NCBI GenBank assembly: GCA_964629245.1
Contig: CAZVPZ010000022.1
Location: 1 to 13,749, forward strand
Direction of reading: 5' to 3'
DNA: 13,749 nt
Source of the DNA: CAZVPZ01 sp964629245
GTDB taxonomy: Archaea > Nanohalarchaeota > Nanosalinia > Nanosalinales > Nanosalinaceae
The translations under genes and the position numbers were made by a program. Shown here piece after piece: positions 5,553-12,544 of the stretch. Each line of letters starts with the position of its first letter. The stretch's first letter is position 1. The notes beneath the pieces were generated by a model, which was not told where the DNA came from, did not search any database, and was given only the letters and a program-made list of their open reading frames with translations.

Positions 5553-8257
5553 CTTCCTAGGACGTCGAAGAGAGGTTCGCCTTCTTCAGGTATTATGCTG
5601 GTGTAGGCCACGAATCCTATTATTATAAGCACCACGAGACCTATTATGAGCGGCAGCAGGATCCCGCCTCCCTGGTTCTGGTTTGTCTCGGGTTCTTCCC
5701 CGGTCTGGTTCTGGTCACCGGTACCGTTATCCGGAGTTGAAGGCGAACCTATCTGCTGCTCCAGGTTGTCCAGGTCGCTCGAGATCTCTTGGTACCGCTG
5801 GTCCGCCTGCTGGATGTTCCCCTGTTCGTAGAGCGACTCCATGCTGTCAACCGCCTGGTCGAGGTCATCAAGCCGGGTTATCATGGTGTTGGTGGTTGCC
5901 TGCGACCTCAGGTTCGAGATCCTCTGCCGGAGTGATTCTACCTTATCCGTGTAGTCGGAGGTCATGTTACCTGTGACACTTATGGTGGATGTTACTTCAC
6001 CCAGCGAGGACTGTCCCGTAATCACTAGCGTTCCCGAACTCGTGTTGAGGTTCTTGAAAGTGACCGTTACGGTGCGGGTCCGGCCCGAGGGAACCTCGGC
6101 TGCAAGTATGGATGTCTGGAAGTCGGCGGAGGAGGCGGTGAAGTTCTCGATAACCACGTCACCCGTGTTGTTAAGTTCTATCTGGCGTGAGACGTTATCT
6201 CCCGTCACAAAGGTCCCGAGGTCCACCGAGGCGGGTGTGTTGAGGCTCGCTTCCTGGAGTTCGACATCCGACTCAAGGAGTGTTCTAAGCGTGAGCACGT
6301 CTCCAGTGTCCTCGCCCGTGAACTTTATCATACCGGTAAAGTTGCCCGGCTCCGTGGCCGAGTAGTTCAGCGCCACCAGTTCCTCCGAGATATTTATGTC
6401 GAACGATGAAGGGTCGAGCGAAAGATGGTCAGCTATGTCCGAGGTAACATTTGAATCAACCGTTTCAGTCGTGCCCTTCTCACCGAAGTAGAGCATCGTC
6501 AGGGTCCGCGTTATCGACCCTCTCTCCGTCGCGGTCACGTTCAGCCATTCCTCTTCCTGGTCCCTGAAGCAGAGGGTGCCGTTCCTCCTCTCGCAGGAAG
6601 GAGCGTCTAGGTCGACGTCGATTGTCTTGTTGTACTTTCCAGCGGTGTCCGAGAGTTCTATCTCTCCCTCATGGTCCTCAACGTAGGTGACGTTGAACTC
6701 AACCTCGACATCCTTCGTCTCCTTCCCGGATATGATGATGTTATCGCCGTCAGCGAGGGTTGTGAAGTTCTCGATATCTCCCTTGGGCGTCCAGCTTACA
6801 TTTATGGAGCCGCTCGCCTTGTTGGTGATGGTCAGGTTGTACTCATGTAAGCCGGTCTTGTTGTATTCCTCGTCGATATCGCCAGAGGTATTGAAGCTAG
6901 CAGTTATGGGTTTGACAGTGAAGGCCGAGCTGAGCGACTGCTCCTCGCTGTAGAGGTTCTCTGCATCTACTTCCAGGGAGTAGGTCCCGTTCTCGGCGTC
7001 AACAGGTATATCGATATCGTTCCTGAAGAGCCCTGTTGACTCCCTGTAGTTCATATCATCGAGGGAGAAACTGGTGAAGTAATCTGTATCCGGCTCCTTC
7101 ACGGTAACGTTGGCGGACTTGATCCTTGTGGTATTCAGAGGTGTCAGGGTGAAGTACTTCCCAAAAAGGAGTTTGATGCGGTAGCTGTCCCCGTGGTAGG
7201 CTGTCGGGTCGCTCTTGTCCTTTATCGTGTAGGCCCGGGAGGTCATGTTCCGGTAGGTGTGGTACTCTACACCCTCCCTTGACGCGTTGTAGCGGAGTAC
7301 CAGCTTGTCCTCGTACTCTGACGTGTTTATGTCAGGGAAGGTGAAGCTACCGGTCCAGAGGCCGCTATTGTTACTCAGGGAAACCGTTTCCACGAAGTTC
7401 CATCCCCCCGTTTTCAGGTCACGGATAACGTCGACCTCAGCGCTCGAGGCGGAGGAAACCGTCATGTTGAATGCTGTTTTGATATCGGTGTCTCTCTCGC
7501 ATTCTGTGAAGAACGACTGGTTGTTGCATCCCAGGGTGGTAGTGTTGAGGTCGACCACCTGTCCTTCAAGCGAGAACGTCTTGAGAATCTTCGACTCCGA
7601 GCCTGACGCGTTCAGGTAGGGCGCCCCGCTCCTTGTCGCGTTGACGTGAATTGCGTATTCCGCCCCGCTCTTTCCGGGGAGAAGCACTGACTTGCTGTAA
7701 ATGCCGCCACCGTAACTTAGCTTGCCGATACTTGAAACCCATGTCCCGTTCGTTCCATAGAGGGTGACATCGGCATCTTCCTCGTCTGTTCCATTCCATT
7801 TGTCCGTTACGTTTACTTCAACAGTTATGTTCTCCCCGGCCCTGTACCTCTTCGAGAAGTCGGTGACGATATCAACGGTCAGGTTTCCCGGCTTGAGCTT
7901 CTCGGTCTCATTGATTTCCTCCGAGGGGCTTGAGAGCTGGTATTCGATGCGTCCTCCCGTCGAGTTGACATCGAACATGGCGTACCAGTAACCCTGGCCG
8001 AAATACCCCATCGAGGAGGTCGAACCGTTGTAGACGAAGTTAAAGTTATAGTCGCTGGACTCCACTTCCGACTCTGTTACAGGGTTTGGCGGGGTTGTAG
8101 AAGTGTCGTTGACCCGCACCAGCTGGACAGAGTCCTTGAAAACCGATACCCTATCATGGCTGTACGGCCGGTCGAGGTCTATTATCTTCCAGGGCGCAGC
8201 GACCGTTGAGATGAAGAAAACCGTTATCATCCCTGCCAGAAATATCCTTCTGCGCAT
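5549..8257 (-). CDS. Large sequon-rich surface protein with Ig-like domains, coiled coil and C-terminal anchor
   Basis: The product has 902 residues and type I topology. The signal peptide is residues 1-21 (MRRRIF start, then a hydrophobic core ending STVAA). The ectodomain looks like a string of beta-sandwich domains, for example near 125-235, 445-553, 565-665 and 668-763; the last contains LNNTGD, as in Ig-like domains of archaeal S-layer-type proteins. I count 41 N-x-S/T sequons, so heavy N-glycosylation is likely. Only four cysteines are present, as two close pairs (244/253 and 555/563). Residues 767-836 are a helical coiled-coil stalk, 840-865 a Gln/Asn/Gly-rich linker, 866-889 a membrane helix, and 890-902 a short inner tail. 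I infer a cell-surface or S-layer-associated glycoprotein; adhesion or cell-cell contact is possible but unproven. It heads an ATGA-coupled pair with the four-helix membrane protein, and TTTTTATA lies 26 bp upstream. Confidence 0.85.
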   Translation of the reverse strand: MRRRIFLAGMITVFFISTVAAPWKIIDLDRPYSHDRVSVFKDSVQLVRVNDTSTTPPNPVTESEVESSDYNFNFVYNGSTSSMGYFGQGYWYAMFDVNSTGGRIEYQLSSPSEEINETEKLKPGNLTVDIVTDFSKRYRAGENITVEVNVTDKWNGTDEEDADVTLYGTNGTWVSSIGKLSYGGGIYSKSVLLPGKSGAEYAIHVNATRSGAPYLNASGSESKILKTFSLEGQVVDLNTTTLGCNNQSFFTECERDTDIKTAFNMTVSSASSAEVDVIRDLKTGGWNFVETVSLSNNSGLWTGSFTFPDINTSEYEDKLVLRYNASREGVEYHTYRNMTSRAYTIKDKSDPTAYHGDSYRIKLLFGKYFTLTPLNTTRIKSANVTVKEPDTDYFTSFSLDDMNYRESTGLFRNDIDIPVDAENGTYSLEVDAENLYSEEQSLSSAFTVKPITASFNTSGDIDEEYNKTGLHEYNLTITNKASGSINVSWTPKGDIENFTTLADGDNIIISGKETKDVEVEFNVTYVEDHEGEIELSDTAGKYNKTIDVDLDAPSCERRNGTLCFRDQEEEWLNVTATERGSITRTLTMLYFGEKGTTETVDSNVTSDIADHLSLDPSSFDINISEELVALNYSATEPGNFTGMIKFTGEDTGDVLTLRTLLESDVELQEASLNTPASVDLGTFVTGDNVSRQIELNNTGDVVIENFTASSADFQTSILAAEVPSGRTRTVTVTFKNLNTSSGTLVITGQSSLGEVTSTISVTGNMTSDYTDKVESLRQRISNLRSQATTNTMITRLDDLDQAVDSMESLYEQGNIQQADQRYQEISSDLDNLEQQIGSPSTPDNGTGDQNQTGEEPETNQNQGGGILLPLIIGLVVLIIIGFVAYTSIIPEEGEPLFDVLGR

Positions 8258-8277
8258 GGAGGAAAATTTGCTCCAGT

Positions 8278-8288
8278 GTTATAAAAAG
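8278..8288 (-). promoter_or_regulatory. TATA box of the surface-protein operon
   Basis: CTTTTTATAAC on the minus strand is centred about 26 bp before the ATG at 8257, the best TATA-like match in the window and consistent with a leaderless start. It lies just after the methyltransferase stop (8293-8295), so its T run may also help end that transcript. Confidence 0.55.
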
Positions 8289-8292
8289 CTAG

Positions 8293-8811
8293 TCACTTTT
8301 CCAAGATGTAGAGGGTCTCAAACCAGATTTTCTGGGAGTCCGCCTTTTCAAGTCCGTGGTCTTCAAGCCTGTCGACATCGGCCCTCGAACTCGCCACCAC
8401 GACAAGCCTGCCCCCCTGCTCCAAGTGCGGATGTGCCTCCTCCAGGAAACGCTCAGTGACCTCGGTGCCTGACTCTCCACCGAAAAGCGAGCCGTTCTCC
8501 AGCCCTTCCTCGTCAGGAAGGTAGGGCGGGTTGAAAACCATCAGGTCGAACTTTCCCTCAACGTTCTCGAAGAGATCGCTCTCAAGGAACTCGATGGACC
8601 CGCTGACCCCACGGTCCTCAGCCAGTTCCTCCGCCTCTCCAAGTGACCTGGTGTCGATGTCCGCAGCTGTAACCTCTGCACCCTGCTCCGCCATCGAAAC
8701 AGCGACCAGCCCCGAACCAGTTCCCATTTCAAGGACCCGTTTTCCCTCCAGGTCGAGTTCTTTCAGGTAGTCACAGAGGAAGTAAGTGTCTTCTCGTGAG
8801 GGATAAGTCAT
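8293..8811 (-). CDS. Class I N5-glutamine methyltransferase, HemK2/Mtq2-like
   Basis: The product has 172 residues: a single Rossmann-type S-adenosylmethionine domain without the N-terminal helical domain of bacterial PrmC. The visible landmarks are the N-terminal PSREDTYFL (4-12; compare P-x-EDT in Mtq2 proteins), motif I VLEMGTGSGLVAV (26-38), the acidic residue after strand 2 (AADID, 49-53) and the NPPY catalytic motif (94-97), which binds a planar amide substrate. The ending FETLYILEK resembles the family's C-terminus. The archaeal and eukaryotic members methylate the GGQ glutamine of release factor aRF1/eRF1, normally with a Trm112 partner; no Trm112 gene is visible here. Its ATG overlaps the pyrG stop as ATGA (8808-8811). 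In many archaea such a gene directly follows ksgA. Another amide or N-methylation target is possible. Confidence 0.8.
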   Translation of the reverse strand: MTYPSREDTYFLCDYLKELDLEGKRVLEMGTGSGLVAVSMAEQGAEVTAADIDTRSLGEAEELAEDRGVSGSIEFLESDLFENVEGKFDLMVFNPPYLPDEEGLENGSLFGGESGTEVTERFLEEAHPHLEQGGRLVVVASSRADVDRLEDHGLEKADSQKIWFETLYILEK

Positions 8812-10376
8812 CTCGAACAGTTCCTTACGAACTCCAGGTAGAGAGGGTTAGGCTGCTGGAGGCTTGACCTGAACTCGGGGTGCGCCTGGGTGCCTATGAG
8901 GAACGGGTGGTCCCTGAGTTCTATGTACTCCGCCAGCCTCCCGTTCTTAGTCGTCCCGGCGATCTTAAGGCCGTTCTCTTCCAGCATCTCGTGATACGAC
9001 GGGTCGACCTCGTAGCGGTGCCTGTGCCTCTCGGTCGCGGTATCGGAACCGTATATCTCCCGGACGGTCGCGGTCACGTCAGCGGTGTAGGCACCCAGCC
9101 TCATCGTCCCTCCTTTCTCGTTGACCTCCTTCTGCTCAGGCATCTCCGCTATTATCAGGTGTTCCTCCCCTTCCTCGAACTCCTCCGAGCTCGCATCGAT
9201 CCCGACCACGTTCCTGGCGAACTCTATAACCATCAGTTGCAGGCCGTAGCAGAGGCCGAGCAGGGGAACTTCGCTCTCACGGCAGTATTTTATCGCGTCG
9301 ATCTTGCCCTCTACACCGCGTGAACCGAAGCCGCCTGGTATCACGACACCGTCAACCTCTTCCAAGTCCGAGGGGTCGAAGTCTTCAGTGTCGACGTACC
9401 TGATGCTCACAGAGCCTCCAAGCTCCGCTCCCGCGTGCTTCAGGGCCTCCTCAACCGACACGTAGGAGTCGTCCATCCTCATGTACTTGCCGCAGATAGC
9501 GATTTCAGCAACCGGGTCCGAGACCAGGTTTTCCACCCTCCGCTTCCAGTCCTTCAGGCCGTTCTCACGACCAGGGAGGGCCATCCGTTCTGCTATTATC
9601 CTGTCGACGTCCTGCTGGTCGAACAGCAGGGGTATCCGGTATACCGTGTCGACGTTAGGGTCGGATATGACCGCCTCCTCCTCGACGTCACAGAACAGTG
9701 ATATCTTCTCCACAACTTCCTCCTCCAGCCGCTCAGGACTTCTGCCGATAATCATGTCCGGCTCCAGACCGGTCTCCCTCAGCTCCTTCACAGAGTGCTG
9801 TGTCGGCTTTGTCTTCTGCTCTCCCGTGGTCTCGAGGAAAGGGACGAGCGTGGTGTGTATCAGAAAGCTCTCCTCGCTGTCAAGCTCTCCTCGCAACTGC
9901 CGAACCGTCTCAAGGTATAGCATGTTCTCGATGTCACCGACCGTCCCGCCTATCTCGATCACGACGATGTCAGCGTCCTCTTCCTCCGCGGCCTCCCTCC
10001 ACTCCTGCTTTATCTCATCAGTCACGTGGGGCACCATCTGGACGGTGTTCCCGAGGTAGTCGCCGCGGCGCTCCTTGTCGATAACGCTCTGGAAAATCTT
10101 GCCAGAGGTGAGGTTCCAGTCACCCTTGCCCTCTATCCCGAGGAAACGTTCGTAGTGGCCGAAGTCCATGTCGACCTCCGTACCGTCTTCCAGCACGAAC
10201 ACCTCCCCGTGCTCGTGGGGGTTCATCGTTCCCGGGTCGATGTTCAGGTAGCCGTCACACTTTATCGGGACGATATCGAGTTCTCGTTGCTGTAGAAGCT
10301 TGGAAACGCTTGCCGACACGAGACCCTTGCCAAGCCCGGAAAGAACTCCACCGGTGACAAAAATCCACTTCGGCAT
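8808..10376 (-). CDS. pyrG: CTP synthase (glutamine-hydrolysing)
   Basis: The product has 522 residues, slightly short of the usual 530-550. It makes CTP from UTP, ATP and glutamine, the last step of pyrimidine nucleotide synthesis. The synthetase domain (1 to about 265) has the P-loop-like GGVLSGLGKGLVSAS (9-23, Lys17), DPGTMNPHEHGEVFVLEDG (47-65), DMDFGHYERF (69-78), EIGGTVGDIE (141-150) and KTKPTQHSVKEL (188-199). The class I glutaminase domain (about 290-522) has IPGGFGSRG (346-354), the nucleophile Cys376 in GLCYGLQ, and His499/Glu501 in GTQAHPEF. Two variations stand out: KCDGYLN (39-45) where most family members have K-x-DPY-x-N, and GLCYGLQ where G-x-C-x-GMQ is usual; all catalytic residues are present. 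It is translationally coupled to the downstream methyltransferase gene. An AT-rich TATA-like element is centred about 25 bp upstream. The start MPKWIFVTGG matches the family N-terminus. Confidence 0.97.
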   Translation of the reverse strand: MPKWIFVTGGVLSGLGKGLVSASVSKLLQQRELDIVPIKCDGYLNIDPGTMNPHEHGEVFVLEDGTEVDMDFGHYERFLGIEGKGDWNLTSGKIFQSVIDKERRGDYLGNTVQMVPHVTDEIKQEWREAAEEEDADIVVIEIGGTVGDIENMLYLETVRQLRGELDSEESFLIHTTLVPFLETTGEQKTKPTQHSVKELRETGLEPDMIIGRSPERLEEEVVEKISLFCDVEEEAVISDPNVDTVYRIPLLFDQQDVDRIIAERMALPGRENGLKDWKRRVENLVSDPVAEIAICGKYMRMDDSYVSVEEALKHAGAELGGSVSIRYVDTEDFDPSDLEEVDGVVIPGGFGSRGVEGKIDAIKYCRESEVPLLGLCYGLQLMVIEFARNVVGIDASSEEFEEGEEHLIIAEMPEQKEVNEKGGTMRLGAYTADVTATVREIYGSDTATERHRHRYEVDPSYHEMLEENGLKIAGTTKNGRLAEYIELRDHPFLIGTQAHPEFRSSLQQPNPLYLEFVRNCSR

Positions 10377-10396
10377 AACTTACACAGCTCGATAGG

Positions 10397-10406
10397 AAAT
10401 AAATAA
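10397..10406 (-). promoter_or_regulatory. TATA-like element of the pyrG operon
   Basis: TTATTTATTT on the minus strand is centred about 25 bp before the pyrG ATG at 10376. It lies in the 60-bp gap after ksgA and implies that pyrG and the methyltransferase gene form their own transcript, separate from the pus10-ksgA block. No pyrimidine-responsive leader or hairpin is visible in the gap. Confidence 0.45.
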
Positions 10407-10436
10407 TTCGCGGTGTTCGCTACCGGAGAACATCGA

Positions 10437-11243
10437 TCAGGGCTCGAAAATCTTTCCCTCAAGGAACTCTGTTATATCCGCCAGCGACCGGATATCCAGG
10501 TTGACGACCCGCTCCTCCGAGTGCGGGAGTTCGTCCCTGAGCCCCTTCGCCCCCTCCTTATCGATTCCGAGGATGTGGCGGGAGTCGACGAACGCGTTGC
10601 GGACTTTCTTCCTCCTGTGTGTGAAGAGTGCTCGAACAGTCCGGAAAAACGCCCCTTCGTCCTCCACCCCATGCCTTTCCACGTTGGGGTAGAGCTTGAC
10701 GATGGCGGTATCCACCTCCGGCTCAGGGTAGTAGTTGGAGGAAGCGATATCGCGGAGCTTCACAGGCACGAAATAGTAGTTGACCATCACCGTCAACCGG
10801 CTGTAGTCGCTATTTCCAGGCTCCGCAACTATCCTGTCCGCCAGCTCGCCCTGGAGGATGAGTGCGGACTGTACCTGTCTCTCCCCCAGCATCGCAAGCA
10901 CTTCCGAGGATACCTGGAAGGGTAGATTGGAAACGCAACGGTCGGCCTCCGGCCACTCGCAGTCCAGGATGTCGGCGTTGATGACCTCGACATTCCCGTC
11001 CTGGAAACGATCCTCCAGGTAACCCGCGAGCGTGGTGTCGCTCTCCACAGCGTAAACTTTCTCCGCCTCTTCCGCGAGTTGTTCTGTGACGTTGCCGGTG
11101 CCAGCCCCTATCTCAAGCACGCGTTTGTCATCCACTTCTCCCGCGGCCACAAGTGCCTCTACAACGTTATTCGAGACCAGAAAGTTCTGGCCCTTTACAG
11201 GTTTTACACCCAGTTCATTAAGAATACTACTGACATCTCTCAT
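10437..11243 (-). CDS. ksgA: 16S rRNA dimethyladenosine transferase KsgA/Dim1
   Basis: This enzyme dimethylates two adjacent adenosines in the 3' terminal hairpin (helix 45) of 16S rRNA during small-subunit maturation. With the ATG at 11243 the protein has 268 residues. Landmarks are GQNFL (18-22), motif I EIGAGTGNVT (44-53), acidic motif II at the end of strand 2 (AVESD, 65-69), motif IV NLPF (106-109; family NLPY/F), YYPEPEVD (171-178) and THRRKKVRNAF (208-218) in the C-terminal RNA-binding part. The start is uncertain: a GTG at 11252 would overlap the DUF655 stop as GTGA and add three residues. I prefer the ATG because MRDVSSILNELG lines up with the N-terminus I remember for other archaeal homologues. 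It is the last gene of the pus10 block. Confidence 0.94.
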   Translation of the reverse strand: MRDVSSILNELGVKPVKGQNFLVSNNVVEALVAAGEVDDKRVLEIGAGTGNVTEQLAEEAEKVYAVESDTTLAGYLEDRFQDGNVEVINADILDCEWPEADRCVSNLPFQVSSEVLAMLGERQVQSALILQGELADRIVAEPGNSDYSRLTVMVNYYFVPVKLRDIASSNYYPEPEVDTAIVKLYPNVERHGVEDEGAFFRTVRALFTHRRKKVRNAFVDSRHILGIDKEGAKGLRDELPHSEERVVNLDIRSLADITEFLEGKIFEP

Positions 11244-11248
11244 CGGGT

Positions 11249-11785
11249 TCACGATATGAATAGCTTCCGATTGGCCTCCCCCTTCAGCTCCTCTAGGAGG
11301 CGGTTGACAATCAGTTTCTCTGGCTCGGGCATGGTCTTCACGCGCTCCTTTATATCCTCGAAGCTTTCGAACTCTTCCTTCTCCCGCTCCTCCAGCAGCT
11401 TCTCCATGTGCTTGGTTCCTACACCTGGGAGAAGTTCAAATGCGTGCCTTCTCGGCGTTACAGGAGTCGCCCTGTTGAAGAACTCGACGAACTCGTCCTC
11501 GTTGTCGGCTACAAGCGCCTGTAGGACGTACTCAAGCTCTTTCTTCGCGTTTCCTGTGAGGTCCTCGTAGTCTATCCTGTCCTTGATGTACTTGACCTTG
11601 TCGCGCTCGCCCTCGCCTATGTAGAGCTCCTCGCCGCCCTTGGGACGTTCATCCTCACGCATGACGACTTCCAGAAGGTTATAGTTATCAGTGCCTATAC
11701 CCTGTGCAACGGACTCGTCCTTCTGGCCCGTCCTTCCGTGTTCGAGGAAGTCCAGCACCTTTATCTTGTCGTCTTTTTCAGCCAT
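11249..11785 (-). CDS. DUF655 family protein, putative RNA-binding
   Basis: The product has 178 residues from the ATG at 11785. Family landmarks are NYNLLEVV (35-42), an IGEGERDKV strand-turn (56-64), DYEDLTGNAKKELEYVLQ (72-89), FVEFFNRATPVTPRRH (99-114) and the helix-hairpin-helix ELLPGVGTKHMEKLLEER (117-134), followed by FESFEDIKERV and LIVNRLLEEL. The combination of a small beta domain and a helix-hairpin-helix suggests nucleic-acid binding. The family is almost always found between rpoF and ksgA in archaea, so a role in ribosome or tRNA processing is a reasonable guess, but no activity is established to my knowledge. A GTG nine bases further upstream is open but forms part of the GGAAGGTG ribosome-binding site, so ATG is chosen. 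Its stop lies close to the ksgA start. Confidence 0.9.
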   Translation of the reverse strand: MAEKDDKIKVLDFLEHGRTGQKDESVAQGIGTDNYNLLEVVMREDERPKGGEELYIGEGERDKVKYIKDRIDYEDLTGNAKKELEYVLQALVADNEDEFVEFFNRATPVTPRRHAFELLPGVGTKHMEKLLEEREKEEFESFEDIKERVKTMPEPEKLIVNRLLEELKGEANRKLFIS

Positions 11786-11791
11786 CTTGAA

Positions 11792-11799
11792 CACCTTCC
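11792..11799 (-). promoter_or_regulatory. Ribosome-binding site deciding the DUF655 start
   Basis: GGAAGGTG on the minus strand lies 6 bases before the ATG at 11785 and matches most of the anti-Shine-Dalgarno complement GGAGGTGATC. The competing GTG at 11794 lies inside this site. A weak TATA-like CCATAAA near 11811-11817 sits about 28 bp before the ATG, so a promoter may also exist here. Confidence 0.5.
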
Positions 11800-11840
11800 A
11801 GAATCAGGAGTTTATGGAAAAAACAGGGAGTCTAGAAGTT

Positions 11841-11866
11841 AAAAGCCTTTCTCATCGAGAAAAGGC
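11841..11866 (-). terminator. Hairpin plus T-run just after rpoF
   Basis: Directly after the rpoF stop (11867-11869) the minus strand reads GCCTTTTCTC, GAT, GAGAAAGGC, then TTTT. The arms pair over nine base pairs with one unpaired T, followed at once by the T run. This resembles a bacterial intrinsic terminator. Archaea usually terminate at T tracts without a hairpin, so it could instead be an RNA-processing or attenuation element between rpoF and the DUF655 gene. Confidence 0.5.
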
Positions 11867-12202
11867 CTAATCCTCCGTTTCTATGCTCTGGCATATCTCA
11901 AGTATGGTTTCGACTTCCGAGTCGTCCAGCTTGACCCTCTCCTTCGAGAAGATCGCACGAACCGTTGACTCGTGCCGCGGAACGACATCGAGCAGCTTGT
12001 ATATATGCCTGTCTTTCAGGGATTTGACCTCCGAAAGCTCCTCGTGGAGTTCCTCCAGGGTGTCGAGATCCCTTACCTTGCAGTGGCGCGTCAGGTTTTC
12101 AAGGGCAATCTTTTGCTCGTGGCTCATCTCATCAGCGTCACGCCCATCAAGCAGTTCAAGCGCCTCGACAGGGTACGCGAGTCCCTCTTCCTCTACCTCC
12201 AT
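11867..12202 (-). CDS. rpoF: DNA-directed RNA polymerase subunit RpoF (Rpb4 homologue)
   Basis: The product has 111 residues from the ATG at 12202. RpoF pairs with RpoE (Rpb7) to form the stalk of archaeal RNA polymerase, which binds emerging RNA and aids initiation and processivity. The helical HRDC-like fold is recognisable from MSHEQKIALENLTRH, LEELHEELSEVKSLKDRHIYKLLDVVPRHESTVRAIFSKERVKLDDSEVETILEI, with the conserved P-x-H/D-x5-RAIF-x-KER near residues 76-91. The rpl21e stop and this ATG share one base (TGATG). A GTG three bases upstream is also open and would make a GTGA overlap. GGAGGT at 12212-12217 lies 9 bases before the ATG and 6 before the GTG, so both starts are workable. The neighbours rpl21e and the DUF655 gene are the usual archaeal ones. 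Confidence 0.92.
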   Translation of the reverse strand: MEVEEEGLAYPVEALELLDGRDADEMSHEQKIALENLTRHCKVRDLDTLEELHEELSEVKSLKDRHIYKLLDVVPRHESTVRAIFSKERVKLDDSEVETILEICQSIETED

Positions 12203-12498
12203 CACTCATCAACCTCCGCAGGCTGGAGATGGACCGGCTTGATGTAGAGCGTTTTGGTCTTACCCCCGTCTCTCAGCTCGAGTTCTACCGCGTCTCCACG
12301 GAAGCCTGTGACCTCAGCGGTCCTGCCGTAGAAGCGATGGTGAACCCTTCCCTCCTGCACAGAGGGATGGAACCGTATAAGGACCTTCTCACCCTCCTCG
12401 AACTCCTTCATGTGGTCGTTCACAGTAAGGACCTCTCGAGGACTCCGTGAGAACTTCTTCCGGGTTCCCTGCCTTGAGCCGTGGGATTTCTGCGCCAT
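12202..12498 (-). CDS. rpl21e: 50S ribosomal protein L21e
   Basis: The product has 98 residues from the ATG at 12498. L21e is a large-subunit protein found in archaea and eukaryotes. The start MAQKSHGSRQGTRKKFSRSPRE matches the family's basic N-terminus (M-x-KSxG-x-R-x-x-TR-x-K). The rest fits the SH3-like barrel: EFEEGEKVLIRFHPSVQEGRVHHRFYGRTAEVTGFRGDAVELEL, then GGKTKTLYIKPVHLQP. Fifteen extra residues are possible upstream (from 12543) but overlap the promoter region and do not resemble the family. A weak AGGT lies 6 bases before the ATG and a TTAAAAAGG element is centred about 35 bp upstream, so transcription may restart here after pus10. Confidence 0.95.
   Translation of the reverse strand: MAQKSHGSRQGTRKKFSRSPREVLTVNDHMKEFEEGEKVLIRFHPSVQEGRVHHRFYGRTAEVTGFRGDAVELELRDGGKTKTLYIKPVHLQPAEVDE
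12212..12217 (-). promoter_or_regulatory. Consensus ribosome-binding site of rpoF
   Basis: GGAGGT on the minus strand, inside the last codons of rpl21e, lies 9 bases before the rpoF ATG (12202) and 6 bases before the alternative GTG (12205). It is the clearest Shine-Dalgarno sequence in the window and suits an internal operon gene. Confidence 0.6.
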
Positions 12499-12528
12499 AG
12501 TATTACCTAACCACCAAGTCGGACTAAA

Positions 12529-12537
12529 CCTTTTTAA
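12529..12537 (-). promoter_or_regulatory. TATA-like element before rpl21e
   Basis: TTAAAAAGG on the minus strand lies in the 46-bp gap between the pus10 stop (12545) and the rpl21e ATG (12498). Its centre is about 35 bp from the ATG, leaving room for a short leader containing the AGGT ribosome-binding site. Confidence 0.4.
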
Positions 12538-12544
12538 CTCCAAC

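Noticed and set aside
9481..10059. Plus-strand open frame of 192 codons
   Set aside because: Antisense to the conserved pyrG synthetase domain; Ser/Arg-rich shadow with no domain.
10377..10436. Possible regulatory leader or riboswitch before pyrG
   Set aside because: The 60-bp gap holds a TATA-like element at leaderless distance and only a short TTCGC direct repeat; there is no room for a leader structure.
12499..12543. Fifteen-residue N-terminal extension of L21e
   Set aside because: The family starts at the M-x-x-KSHG position; the extension overlaps the TATA-like element and ribosome-binding site.
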